DNA of 34,225 nt, from contig JAKQJC010000004.1 in assembly GCA_029561345.1 (NCBI GenBank), positions 1 through 34,225 on the forward strand, in the 5' to 3' direction. Below are positions 5,872-14,655 of the stretch, piece after piece. The notes below the pieces were generated by a model that was given only the letters and a program-made list of their open reading frames with translations, ran no database searches and was not told the DNA's origin. The stretch's first letter is position 1. Each line of letters begins with the position of its first letter. Position numbers and translations under genes: made by a program. The stretch comes from Chloroflexota bacterium (GTDB taxonomy: Bacteria; Chloroflexota; Anaerolineae; Anaerolineales; Anaerolineaceae).

Positions 5872-8067
5872 ATGGATCCTGAGAGGATTGGCCGTTACGT
5901 TGTGAAAAAGGAAATTGGCCGTGGGGGAATGGCCACGGTGTATGCTGCATTTGACCCCATGACCAACCGGGATGTGGCGCTCAAGGTGCTGCCGAGGGAA
6001 CTGCTGCATGACCAGACCTTTCGCGCCCGGTTTGAACGCGAAGCTCGCATGGTGGCGGCGCTGGAACACCAGGCCATCGTGCCGGTATATGATTTTGGGG
6101 AAGTTGATGGTCAACCTTTTTTTGTGATGCGCCTGATGACCGGAGGATCACTTTCAGATAAGATTCGAAAAGGGCCCATGCAAATGGAAGAGGTGCTGAG
6201 GATTTTGAGCCGCATTGCGCCAGCGCTGGATGAAGCGCACGCCAGAGGAATTGTTCACCGCGATCTGAAACCGGCCAATATCCTTTTTGACCAGCATGGC
6301 GACCCTTACCTTTCGGATTTTGGCATCGCCAAGCTGGCCCATGCCAGCGGCACTCTGACGGGAGATGCCATTGTCGGCACCCCGGCTTATATGAGCCCGG
6401 AGCAGGGCAGGGGTGAAAGCGATCTGGACGGCCGGAGCGATATTTATTCGCTGGGGGTGATTATTTATGAAATGTTGAGCGGCAGGGTGCCGTTTGAGGC
6501 AGAAACACCCATGGGCCAGGTGGTTAAGCACATCACCACGCCGCCGCCGAATATTTTGCAGGTGCGGCCTGACCTGCCGCCAGCAGTCCAACAGGTGATC
6601 AACCGGGTGATGGACAAACGGAAGTTTGTGCGCCACGCCAGCGCTTCGGAACTGACCAGAGAACTGGAACAGATTGCACGGGGACAGGTGCCGGATTATC
6701 AGCGGCCGACCATGCTTCAGGGTACCGGCACACCTGAGGTTCGCCGGCCAACGGTGCAAAGAATGGACATTCCACCCATGCCGCCATCGGCCGCGGAGAA
6801 AACTGCGGGTGGTAAAGGGTGGATGATTGGTGTGATTGCGGTGCTGGGCATTTTATTGGCGGGTGCGCTGGCGGTTGGCGGTTTCTTTGTTTTTCAGGCA
6901 TTGGCCGCGCAAAACAAAACGCCGACCGTCGCCATTGCCCAGTCTACTGTGACTCTGACAGCGGATATGGTCGAGCCAACCGCCGTCAATGGAGTCGTTC
7001 TGGACGCCACTCCCACCAAGAAAAAGAATGCTGAAAGAACGCCTACCGCCACGCCGGAAGTGACCACTGTGGTCATTGCTGAAACAGTCACACCGACACC
7101 CACACCTCAACCCTCAGCCACGCCGGAAGTCCCCACCCAGGCCCCAACCCGCCCGGTGATGGGGGGCGCGGATATGATGGCACTGATAAAAGATGACGAT
7201 ATCTGGGTGGTTAATATGGACGGCAGTGAATTGAAACGCCTGACCAACACAGGCGGGACAAAATCAGGGCTGCAGTTCACGCCGGATGGCACCGAGGTTT
7301 CATATGTGATGGGGCGATGCGTGCAGGCGGTGAATATTGAGAATGGACAGGTGCGCGACATTCTCTGCGCGCGCTGGGCGGAATACCTGGCGGCCTTTGA
7401 AATTTCTCCGGATGGAAAATACGTGGCATTAAGCCTGAGCGACGGCCTGTTCATCCTGCCTTACGATCTGGAAAAGATCAGCGCGATCAAACGACAAGAT
7501 CAACTGTTGAATACCGATATTTGCGTAAAATTGACTGATTATAAAACGAAGAAGGTGCGCTGGTCGGGCGACAGCAAAGCTGTGGCAGCGATTCTGATCG
7601 GAAGCGTTTCTGGAAACGCTGTGGACCTGGTTCGGGTGATGGATGTGAGCCGGTGCGGACAGCCTCCCGTCAGGATGGATGAATTTCCGGGCAACCGTTT
7701 CACCCCGAGCGGGTATGATAAGCTGCCCATTATTCAAAGCCTGGCCTGGGATGGAGACCAGCTGTTTTCACTAAATGCCAGCGTGTTGAACGGGTTGGGC
7801 GAATGGACGCTTTATAACACGGTTTCCAAGAAGTCGGAAATTTTGACGCCGATGAAAAACTGCTGTTATCGCGATTTCCGCTGGAGCCCTGACGCACAGT
7901 TTATTGCTTTCATATATCGTGAATTGTATTCACAGAATGCCAACCTGTATCTCGTGCCTTTTGGCTCTTTGGGCACAGGCGCAACCTACCAGCCCTTCAC
8001 CTTCCCTGACAATTTTATTTCGTCCACAGCAGAAAGCGCAGAAATTGTGTTCAGGCCGGCGCAATGA
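5872..8067 (+). CDS. Membrane Ser/Thr protein kinase with extracytoplasmic TolB/PD40-like propeller
   Basis: A 731-residue PknB-type (Hanks) kinase with every catalytic element. It has a Gly loop GRGGMATV (residues 16-23), Lys38, alphaC Glu57, HRDLKPAN at 129-136, DFG at 149-151, GTPAYMSPEQ, and SDIYSLGVIIYEM. A transmembrane helix lies at about 317-343. Then comes a Thr/Pro-rich linker with TPTPTP runs, and from about 430 a beta-propeller with PD40-like repeats (DIWVVNMDGSELKRLT, FTPDG, FRWSPDAQFIAF). The propeller should be outside the cytoplasmic membrane. AGGAG lies 7 bases before the ATG. It is the first gene of three; the second starts 13 bases after its stop. The ligand and phosphorylation targets are unknown. 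Confidence 0.92.
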   Translation: MDPERIGRYVVKKEIGRGGMATVYAAFDPMTNRDVALKVLPRELLHDQTFRARFEREARMVAALEHQAIVPVYDFGEVDGQPFFVMRLMTGGSLSDKIRKGPMQMEEVLRILSRIAPALDEAHARGIVHRDLKPANILFDQHGDPYLSDFGIAKLAHASGTLTGDAIVGTPAYMSPEQGRGESDLDGRSDIYSLGVIIYEMLSGRVPFEAETPMGQVVKHITTPPPNILQVRPDLPPAVQQVINRVMDKRKFVRHASASELTRELEQIARGQVPDYQRPTMLQGTGTPEVRRPTVQRMDIPPMPPSAAEKTAGGKGWMIGVIAVLGILLAGALAVGGFFVFQALAAQNKTPTVAIAQSTVTLTADMVEPTAVNGVVLDATPTKKKNAERTPTATPEVTTVVIAETVTPTPTPQPSATPEVPTQAPTRPVMGGADMMALIKDDDIWVVNMDGSELKRLTNTGGTKSGLQFTPDGTEVSYVMGRCVQAVNIENGQVRDILCARWAEYLAAFEISPDGKYVALSLSDGLFILPYDLEKISAIKRQDQLLNTDICVKLTDYKTKKVRWSGDSKAVAAILIGSVSGNAVDLVRVMDVSRCGQPPVRMDEFPGNRFTPSGYDKLPIIQSLAWDGDQLFSLNASVLNGLGEWTLYNTVSKKSEILTPMKNCCYRDFRWSPDAQFIAFIYRELYSQNANLYLVPFGSLGTGATYQPFTFPDNFISSTAESAEIVFRPAQ

Positions 8068-8080
8068 GGAAGAGAGTGCC

Positions 8081-11000
8081 ATGGATAGAAAACTGGGACC
8101 ATACTTAATCGAAGCAGACCTGTTTGAGGATGACCTGGGACAGGTCTGCCGTGCCCGGGATGAACGCAGCAGCCAGAATGTCTGGCTGCGAATTTTTTCC
8201 CACGATGTCGTTGCCAATCAAAAGGTGCAGTGGGATTTCATGCAGTACAATGCCCGTCTGCGCGAGATGGGCTTGCGCGGCCTGTGGCCCGTGACAGAGG
8301 TGATTAGCGACGGAACGGTGACCCTGGCTGCATCTCCATGGCTGGAAGGGACCACGCTCATGGAACTGATCCAGAAAGGCCCGTTTGATCCGGATATGGC
8401 GCGGACTGTGACAGAACAGCTGGCAGAAATTCTGGAAGGGGCGCACAGAGCCGGGCTGGTGCACGGCGATCTGAGGCCCTGCAATATCCTGATCACCAGG
8501 GAAGGGGATGTGCGCCTGGGAGGATGGGGAAATCATCTGGTGGCCGCTGCCTTTTGCAGCCAGCAGCCGCATTTGCTGGCGGCTCCGCCGGCTTATCTGG
8601 CGCCGGAAGTGGCCGAAGGGAAGGAACTGACTGCCAGCGCGGATATTTACGCTTTGGGGCTGCTGTTGTTCGAAATGATGGCCGGGCGTGCCGCTTATCG
8701 GTCCAAAACAGGAACCGGCTACGGCGTGCAGCATCTCACCGGTTCACTTCCCATTGACAGCCTGGCGGGGATGGATTTTGCTTTGAGGGAAGTGCTGGTC
8801 AAATCCACGGCACACCGACCAGAGGACCGGTTTCATTCCACCGGCGAGTTGGTCCATGCTTTGCTCAACCCGGCCACCCCAGGATCGACCCTATCCATGC
8901 TTCCTGAAAACAGACCGGATTGGCTGGTGCGAGGAACCATGGATGCCAAAGAGGACCTCCTGAAACCTGTTCAGGCTGGAACGGGTTGGCTCAAATGGGC
9001 GGTCGGGGTTCTTATCTTTGTTTGTTTGACAATCATTGGATTGGCGGGCTTATGGCAGTTGAACCAGTCCAGGGAAACCGCTGCTCAGGCTGTGATTCCA
9101 CAAACCATGACCGTGACCGTGACTGCAGCGCCTGCCACCGAAACCCCATTGGTGGTTAACACCCCTGTTGAGACAGAGGAAATGGCGCAAACACCGGATA
9201 CCCCCACACCAACCCCGCGCCCCCAGCCCACCCCTGAATTGACCCCGACCACGGGCGAGACGGTTATTCCCACACCCGCCTTCACGCCGACACCCGCACC
9301 GCTTCCCTCGACGTATACGGTCAGCTATAACGAGTCATTAAATCAGGATATACTTTTTATCCTGGCTTCGGAAAAGCGCGCCGATTTGACCCTGCTGTTG
9401 GGACTCAATAATTTCACCTGTGACAGCAAGGTGAAATCAGGGCAGACTCTGGTCATTCCGGGCGGGGGCACCGCCCCGACCCCTGCGCTGCCCCTGCTCA
9501 ATTTAAGAAGCGGGGAGGAACTGGATTTACTGCATATTCTGGAATGCGCCAAAAATGTGTCGGCCCAGGCGTTTTCTCCGGATGGAACCTATTTTGCCGA
9601 AGCGGAAGGTAACTATATCTATCTCTGGGAAGCTGGAACATGGATACCGGCTGGGCGGCTGAAAGGACACAACGGCCGGGTGACCGCCCTGGCCTTTTCT
9701 CCGGATGGACAGACACTGGCATCGGGGGCTGAAGATGCCACCATTCGGCTGTGGAGAATGGGAGATTCCGGTGAACCGCAGATTTTGCGCGGTCACGGCA
9801 GTACAGTGACAGGCCTGCAGTTTTCGCCGGATCAGCAGAAGCTGGCTTCGGTTTCGGAAGACCAATCTGTGAGGATATGGAATCTGCAGGATAGCAAACT
9901 GCTGAAATCGTTGAGCGGCATGGTGGCATTAAGTGCCGCGTTTTCACCTGATGGCTCGCAACTGGCGGTGGGGTATTCCACCGCGGTCAGGATCTACAAT
10001 ACGGCTGATTACAGTTTGACCTTAACCCTGGCGACCACATCCGAAGCCCGCCATCTGGCTTTTTCTCCAGATGGGCTGCTGCTGGCAGCCAACGGGGATA
10101 TCTGGCAGATTCAGGAACAGCGGCACCTGTACACCCTGCCGGAATCAAATGATGAACTGGCTTTTTCACCAGACAGCCAAACCTTGCTGATCGGGCATAA
10201 CACCTGGCGGATTTCCAACGGCCGAGGCCAGTCGCCCGTGATCAACCCGGCTCTGACGCCAGATCCCAATGCCGGTTTAAAAGATCCGGTGGAAAGGGTG
10301 GCTTTATCTGCGGATGGCACGCTGCTGGCGCTTGGCGGCGATGAGGGCCTGTTTTTCTTTGGCATGAAGGCGGCACCGGTTGGCATAGACCCGATGGCAA
10401 CTGTGGTGGCTGAAAAGGAAACCCTTTTCAGCCTGGCCAATGCGCACCAGGTGACGGTGAAAAGCCTGCTGGCGGTAAATGAATTGGGCTGTCAGAACCC
10501 TGCTTTTGCAGGGCAGAACCTGGTGATGCCGCAGGCGAACCAGACCCTGACGGGCGAGCACACCCAGTTGAACCCTGAAAAGATGAACGATGTGTCGCTT
10601 CTGCGGCAAATGGAGATGACCTGCGCGCAACTTAATCATGGCATCGCCTTTTCCCCCCAGGGCGCGTCATTGATCAGCGGTTCGGCTGTTTGGAATGTCA
10701 AAACCGGACAGATGATGGTGCAATCAGCCTACATCCCCTATAACCACGATGGCACGCCGGATGTTTCCACACCTCTGGTGGTGTTCAGTCACAACGAGGA
10801 GAAGGCTGCGGTCAGAGGTTTCAACACATTTCAACTTTGGGACAGTCTCAGCGGGCTGCCTTTGTGGCGCTCACCCGAACACAGTGCTGAGATTACCGCT
10901 TTGGCTTTCTCGCATGATGGAAAGTGGATCGCCTCGGCAACCGGAATTGAGGAGAAAATCATCCGCATCTGGAATGTGGAGGACGGCGCCTTGATTCGCG

Positions 11001-11602
11001 AGCTGGCGGGTTACCCCTCGATGGATTTACAATTCAGCCCAGATGGGCGGTATCTGGTGAGCATCAGTCAGGACACGGTGAGGGTGTGGAACACAGCTGA
11101 CGGCTCGCAGAAAAAATCCCTTTCAGGGATTGAAGGCTGGGCGCGCCTTTCTCCGGATGGAAATTTGCTGGCGTATTCGATGTGCCAGAAAAAAGCCTGG
11201 AACGGCTGTTCGGCCAACTTGCTGGTGGTTTTTGACCTGGAAAAAGATGATGTGGCGTATACCGCAAACGGGCTTTCCAGCCTGATTGAGCAGGTGACTT
11301 TTTCTCCGAACGGCACCTTGTTGGCGGCAATCTCCGGCCGAAACATCATGCTTTGGGATGCTGCCAGCGGCGCACTGCTGCGTTGGATGAACGAATCTCA
11401 GGAGTATACATCGCTGCTGTTTTCTCCCGACTCCAGCATGCTGGCCACGGTTACCACAAATCAGAAAATCCAATTCTGGAAAGCCGCGGACGGCGCATCC
11501 CTCCCCCTGACCATCATAGGCGAAGCGGTCAATTTCTCATCCGACGGATTGATTGGCGTGCTGAATCAACAGCAAATTTCGCTCTGGGGCGCAGCACCAT
11601 AA
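8081..11602 (+). CDS. Membrane pseudokinase with two LysM-like modules and two WD40 propellers
   Basis: A 1173-residue protein with a Hanks-kinase fold at residues 1 to about 270 that appears catalytically dead. The Gly loop is EDDLGQV, the usual Lys is Arg37, the alphaC Glu position is Tyr56, HRDLKP is HGDLRP (128-133) and DFG is GWG (148-150). APE-like APEV and DIYALGLLLFEM remain. A transmembrane helix spans about 304-325, then a Thr/Pro-rich linker. A LysM-like module lies at about 412-462, WD40-type repeats (FSPDG, IRLW, VRIWN) at 474-764, a second LysM-like module at 771-822 and more WD40 repeats at 830-1173. The start is the ATG at 8081 after a GAGGAAGAG purine tract. The open frame extends further upstream, but only over the 3' end of kinase 1. 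Roles in peptidoglycan sensing or as a scaffold are guesses. Confidence 0.85.
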   Translation: MDRKLGPYLIEADLFEDDLGQVCRARDERSSQNVWLRIFSHDVVANQKVQWDFMQYNARLREMGLRGLWPVTEVISDGTVTLAASPWLEGTTLMELIQKGPFDPDMARTVTEQLAEILEGAHRAGLVHGDLRPCNILITREGDVRLGGWGNHLVAAAFCSQQPHLLAAPPAYLAPEVAEGKELTASADIYALGLLLFEMMAGRAAYRSKTGTGYGVQHLTGSLPIDSLAGMDFALREVLVKSTAHRPEDRFHSTGELVHALLNPATPGSTLSMLPENRPDWLVRGTMDAKEDLLKPVQAGTGWLKWAVGVLIFVCLTIIGLAGLWQLNQSRETAAQAVIPQTMTVTVTAAPATETPLVVNTPVETEEMAQTPDTPTPTPRPQPTPELTPTTGETVIPTPAFTPTPAPLPSTYTVSYNESLNQDILFILASEKRADLTLLLGLNNFTCDSKVKSGQTLVIPGGGTAPTPALPLLNLRSGEELDLLHILECAKNVSAQAFSPDGTYFAEAEGNYIYLWEAGTWIPAGRLKGHNGRVTALAFSPDGQTLASGAEDATIRLWRMGDSGEPQILRGHGSTVTGLQFSPDQQKLASVSEDQSVRIWNLQDSKLLKSLSGMVALSAAFSPDGSQLAVGYSTAVRIYNTADYSLTLTLATTSEARHLAFSPDGLLLAANGDIWQIQEQRHLYTLPESNDELAFSPDSQTLLIGHNTWRISNGRGQSPVINPALTPDPNAGLKDPVERVALSADGTLLALGGDEGLFFFGMKAAPVGIDPMATVVAEKETLFSLANAHQVTVKSLLAVNELGCQNPAFAGQNLVMPQANQTLTGEHTQLNPEKMNDVSLLRQMEMTCAQLNHGIAFSPQGASLISGSAVWNVKTGQMMVQSAYIPYNHDGTPDVSTPLVVFSHNEEKAAVRGFNTFQLWDSLSGLPLWRSPEHSAEITALAFSHDGKWIASATGIEEKIIRIWNVEDGALIRELAGYPSMDLQFSPDGRYLVSISQDTVRVWNTADGSQKKSLSGIEGWARLSPDGNLLAYSMCQKKAWNGCSANLLVVFDLEKDDVAYTANGLSSLIEQVTFSPNGTLLAAISGRNIMLWDAASGALLRWMNESQEYTSLLFSPDSSMLATVTTNQKIQFWKAADGASLPLTIIGEAVNFSSDGLIGVLNQQQISLWGAAP

Positions 11603-11621
11603 CCGGGAAAGGATAAATTCC

Positions 11622-13772
11622 ATGGATCAAACCCCCACGATTAGAATCAGTCATTATTCAGTCCGCTCTGAATTAGGAACCGGACGGTATGGAAAACTCT
11701 ATTTCGGCCGCGATCAGACGCTTGAAACGGAAGTGATCATCAAAATCCTCCCTGAAAATTTCTGGCGTGATCCAAAGGAAAAACAGGCTTTTGAAGCTTT
11801 GATGAAGCAGCTTGCCATTCTGGATCACCCGGCCATTGTTCCTATTGAAGATATGGGCGATTCAGGCGGGCATCCTTACCTGGTGATGCACTTTATGCCG
11901 GGCGGTTCGCTGGCAGAAAAACTGAAACACGGCCGGATGAACATGGCTGAGGCTGGAAAGATTCTCTGGCGGCTGGCGGCAGCCCTCGATGCGGCACACG
12001 CACAGGGATTGATTCACGGTAATATCAAACCCACCAACATTCTTTTCAATGCCCAGGGAGAAGCCTGCCTTTCCGATTTCCAAATTCCGGGCGGACGGCC
12101 TGCCGAAAACCTCTCGGCGATCACAGAGATATCCACAGGTGCAGCTTATTTAAGTCCCGAACAGGCTTCAGGCGAAGCGGCTGACGCCCGCAGCGATATT
12201 TACAGCCTGGGGGCAGTTTTATATGAAATGCTTTCTGGCTGCCCTGTTTTTCAGGGTGAAACCCCGTTGATGGTCGCAGCCAAGCAAAAAGAGCTGCCCA
12301 TTCCAGATATCTGTCGGATCAACCCGGCCATTCCCCTGGCGGTCAAGCGAGTTCTGGACCAGGCGATGGCCAAAGACCCAGAACAGCGTTACCTGACTGC
12401 GGAATCCATGGCGCGGGAATTTCTGGAGGCAGCCAAGGAAAAACCAGACCGGGTGAAAACCGTCAGGGCCAAACCGGTCAAGTCAACCGGCAGCAGCCTG
12501 GCCTGGGTGTGGATCAGCGGTGGAGCGGTGATTTTGGCCTGCCTGACGGTGGCCGTGGTGGGCATTGCCGCCGGCTGGATGGGACCTGAACAACTGCCGG
12601 CAGGGGTGGCGGCGCTATTTACCACGCCCACTGAAACCCCCACCATCACCCTGACTTCCACCACTGTGCCAACGGCAACCCGGACGGAAACACCCCGCCC
12701 GCCCACTCTGACCCGAATTCCATTGAAAACGCGCACCGCGACACCTCAATTCAGTGAAACCCCTCAAGCTACGCCCACTGAAACCCCCACCATCACCGCT
12801 ATGCCCACTGAAACGCAAACCGCCACCCCGGCCCCGGTTGTGATTGGCGGGGCGGATAAAATTGCTTTTATCAACGAGAGCGATATCTGGGTGGCCAATC
12901 TGGACGGTTCTGAGATGGTGCGGCTGACTTCGGAGAAGGCTGTGCGCACAGATTTGCGCTGGCGGCCGGACGGAGAGGCGCTGATTTACCTGCAAAATGA
13001 GTGCTATTACATGGTTACCCTGGCCAGCGGGACGGTGGAAAAGTTGACCTGCCTGAACGACTTTGCCATTTCGAGAGATATGAAACAAATGGTGATTGGT
13101 GAACGGGAGATCAAACCAGATTTCACCGAATTCTGGAATAATTACCTGATGCCCTATGATTTGACGAAGATTCCCGGCATGTCCACCGTCCCCAAAGATC
13201 AAAGCGCGGGAGGCTGCCCTTATGTCGGCGGCCGGATGACTCAATTCAACAATGCCGGCACGCGCCTGGCCACGGTGATCAAAGCGCCAGTGGGCAGCCG
13301 CCTGGTGGATTTCATTAAGGTTTTTGGCATCGGTCAATGCGGTGAATATTATGGCAAGCTGGATCTGTTCCCCGGCGACCGGTTCACCATGCGCGGGTTC
13401 AGCGGTGATAAAGACCCCGCGGTGATTCTGGATTACGGTTGGGATGGGGAGGAGCTTTTTGCCCTGCACGGGAATGTGCAGAACGGCTTTGGGGATATGG
13501 TCATCTACAATATGCGCACTCATAAAGCGGATGTGGTCAACCCCATTGACGGTAAGTGCTGCTACCAGGATATTCAATGGAGCCCGGATGGACAATATAT
13601 TCTTTTCGCCTACCAGGCCATTAATACGCGGGAGACGAAACTGTACTATATTCCTTACGGTACGCTCAACACAGGATTGACTTACGAACCGGTGAACATT
13701 CCTTATTACTTTTTTGCTGAAGCCAAGGCCAGAATCGAACCCGCTCTGCGGCCAATCCAACCTTCGCCATAA
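11622..13772 (+). CDS. Membrane kinase-fold protein, probable pseudokinase, with PD40-like propeller
   Basis: A 716-residue paralog of the first kinase in this cluster. The N-terminal kinase fold keeps GTGRYG (19-24), Lys41, Asn139 and Asp152. The catalytic HRD is HGN (132-134), so the general-base Asp is Asn; DFG is DFQ and the alphaC Glu position is Leu60. It may bind nucleotide but should be inactive or very weak as a kinase. A transmembrane helix lies at about 291-315, a Thr/Pro-rich linker at about 330-405, then a propeller clearly related to that of kinase 1 (DIWVANLDGSEMVRLT, FPGDRFT, CCYQDIQWSPDGQYI). The start is 19 bases after the middle gene, with GGGAAAGG upstream. It is the last gene of the trio; no terminator is visible before the suf promoter. 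Confidence 0.87.
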   Translation: MDQTPTIRISHYSVRSELGTGRYGKLYFGRDQTLETEVIIKILPENFWRDPKEKQAFEALMKQLAILDHPAIVPIEDMGDSGGHPYLVMHFMPGGSLAEKLKHGRMNMAEAGKILWRLAAALDAAHAQGLIHGNIKPTNILFNAQGEACLSDFQIPGGRPAENLSAITEISTGAAYLSPEQASGEAADARSDIYSLGAVLYEMLSGCPVFQGETPLMVAAKQKELPIPDICRINPAIPLAVKRVLDQAMAKDPEQRYLTAESMAREFLEAAKEKPDRVKTVRAKPVKSTGSSLAWVWISGGAVILACLTVAVVGIAAGWMGPEQLPAGVAALFTTPTETPTITLTSTTVPTATRTETPRPPTLTRIPLKTRTATPQFSETPQATPTETPTITAMPTETQTATPAPVVIGGADKIAFINESDIWVANLDGSEMVRLTSEKAVRTDLRWRPDGEALIYLQNECYYMVTLASGTVEKLTCLNDFAISRDMKQMVIGEREIKPDFTEFWNNYLMPYDLTKIPGMSTVPKDQSAGGCPYVGGRMTQFNNAGTRLATVIKAPVGSRLVDFIKVFGIGQCGEYYGKLDLFPGDRFTMRGFSGDKDPAVILDYGWDGEELFALHGNVQNGFGDMVIYNMRTHKADVVNPIDGKCCYQDIQWSPDGQYILFAYQAINTRETKLYYIPYGTLNTGLTYEPVNIPYYFFAEAKARIEPALRPIQPSP
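12624..12797 (+). repeat. 27-bp direct repeat in the Thr/Pro linker
   Basis: The same 27 bases occur at 12624-12650 and 12771-12797, 147 bases (49 codons) apart and in frame. They encode TPTETPTIT twice. A partial third copy follows (CCCACTGAAAC at 12803). Exact identity at the DNA level points to recent slippage or duplication in the linker of kinase-like gene 3. Confidence 0.85.
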
Positions 13773-13796
13773 TTTATTAGAAAAATATTATAAGTA

Positions 13797-13825
13797 TTGA
13801 CTTTATAGGGCGGCTGTGCTAAAAT
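13797..13825 (+). promoter_or_regulatory. Promoter of the suf operon
   Basis: TTGACT (13797-13802), a 17-base spacer and TAAAAT (13820-13825), preceded by TGC, make a strong extended -10 sigma-70-type promoter. AAATTTGAC follows at 13831-13839 and includes the palindrome CAAATTTG (13830-13837) near the transcription start. AAATTTG also occurs in the sufR promoter at 5737-5743, a possible shared regulator site. Confidence 0.75.
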
Positions 13826-13855
13826 GATGCAAATTTGACCATAGGAGTGGCATTT

Positions 13856-14635
13856 ATGTCAGACCTTTCAATTAAAAATTTGCATGTCAGTATTGATGGG
13901 AAAGAAATTCTCAAGGGCCTGAACCTTGAAATTAACAAAGGTGAAGTTCATGCCATCATGGGGCCGAATGGGACAGGAAAATCAACCCTGGCCTATACTT
14001 TAATGGGGCACCCTTCGTATGATGTGACAGAGGGGGAGATCGTTTTTCAGGGGCAAAACATTAATGAGTTGGAAGCAGATGAACGATCCCGGCTGGGCAT
14101 GTTCCTGGCATTCCAATACCCGGTGGCCATTCCCGGTGTGACAGTGGCGAATTTCCTGCGCACGGCGTTGAATGCTCACCGACGTGCCAAAAATCCTGAA
14201 GACAAGGGTATTCCGATCCCTGAATTCCGCAAATTACTCAAGACGCGGATGGATGCCCTGCAAATGGACCCGGCTTTTGCCTCCCGGTACCTGAACGACG
14301 GTTTTTCGGGCGGCGAGAAGAAGCGCGTGGAAATTTTGCAGATGGCGGTGCTGAAACCCGCTGTGGCTGTGTTGGATGAGACGGATTCCGGTCTGGATAT
14401 TGATGCATTGCGCATTGTTTCAGAAGGTGTCAATGCACTGCGCGGCCCTGACCTGGGCGTGCTGGTGATTACCCACTACCAGCGGATTTTGAATTACATC
14501 AAGCCCGATGTGGTGCATATCATGATGGGCGGCCGGATTCTGGAATCGGGCGGTTCTGAACTGGCCTTGCACCTGGAAGAAAACGGATACGATTGGGTTC
14601 GGGAAAAATATGCCGCTGTGCTTGCTGAACTTTAG
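13856..14635 (+). CDS. sufC: Fe-S cluster assembly ATPase SufC
   Basis: A 259-residue ABC-type ATPase of the SufBCD scaffold complex in the cytoplasm. Walker A is GPNGTGKST. The Q-loop region is [13 protein letters not shown], the signature motif is [14 protein letters not shown], Walker B runs into [14 protein letters not shown], and the switch His is in VITHYQRIL. These sequences are diagnostic for SufC rather than for transporter ATPases. The start is the ATG at 13856, with AGGAG 8 bases upstream; a TTG at 13835 in the same frame is not needed. First gene of the suf operon. Confidence 0.97.
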   Translation: MSDLSIKNLHVSIDGKEILKGLNLEINKGEVHAIMGPNGTGKSTLAYTLMGHPSYDVTEGEIVFQGQNINELEADERSRLGMFLAFQYPVAIPGVTVANFLRTALNAHRRAKNPEDKGIPIPEFRKLLKTRMDALQMDPAFASRYLNDGFSGGEKKRVEILQMAVLKPAVAVLDETDSGLDIDALRIVSEGVNALRGPDLGVLVITHYQRILNYIKPDVVHIMMGGRILESGGSELALHLEENGYDWVREKYAAVLAEL

Positions 14636-14655
14636 CAGAGCCGCAGGAGGATTTT

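Noticed and set aside
7904..8080. Upstream extension of the middle kinase-like gene
   Set aside because: It overlaps the propeller end of kinase 1 in another frame. The ATG at 8081 begins MDRKLGPYLIE, matching the start of kinase domains.
12615..13760. Open frame of 381 codons on the minus strand opposite pseudokinase 3
   Set aside because: No recognisable motif, and the plus strand carries a conserved propeller with clear paralogy to kinase 1.
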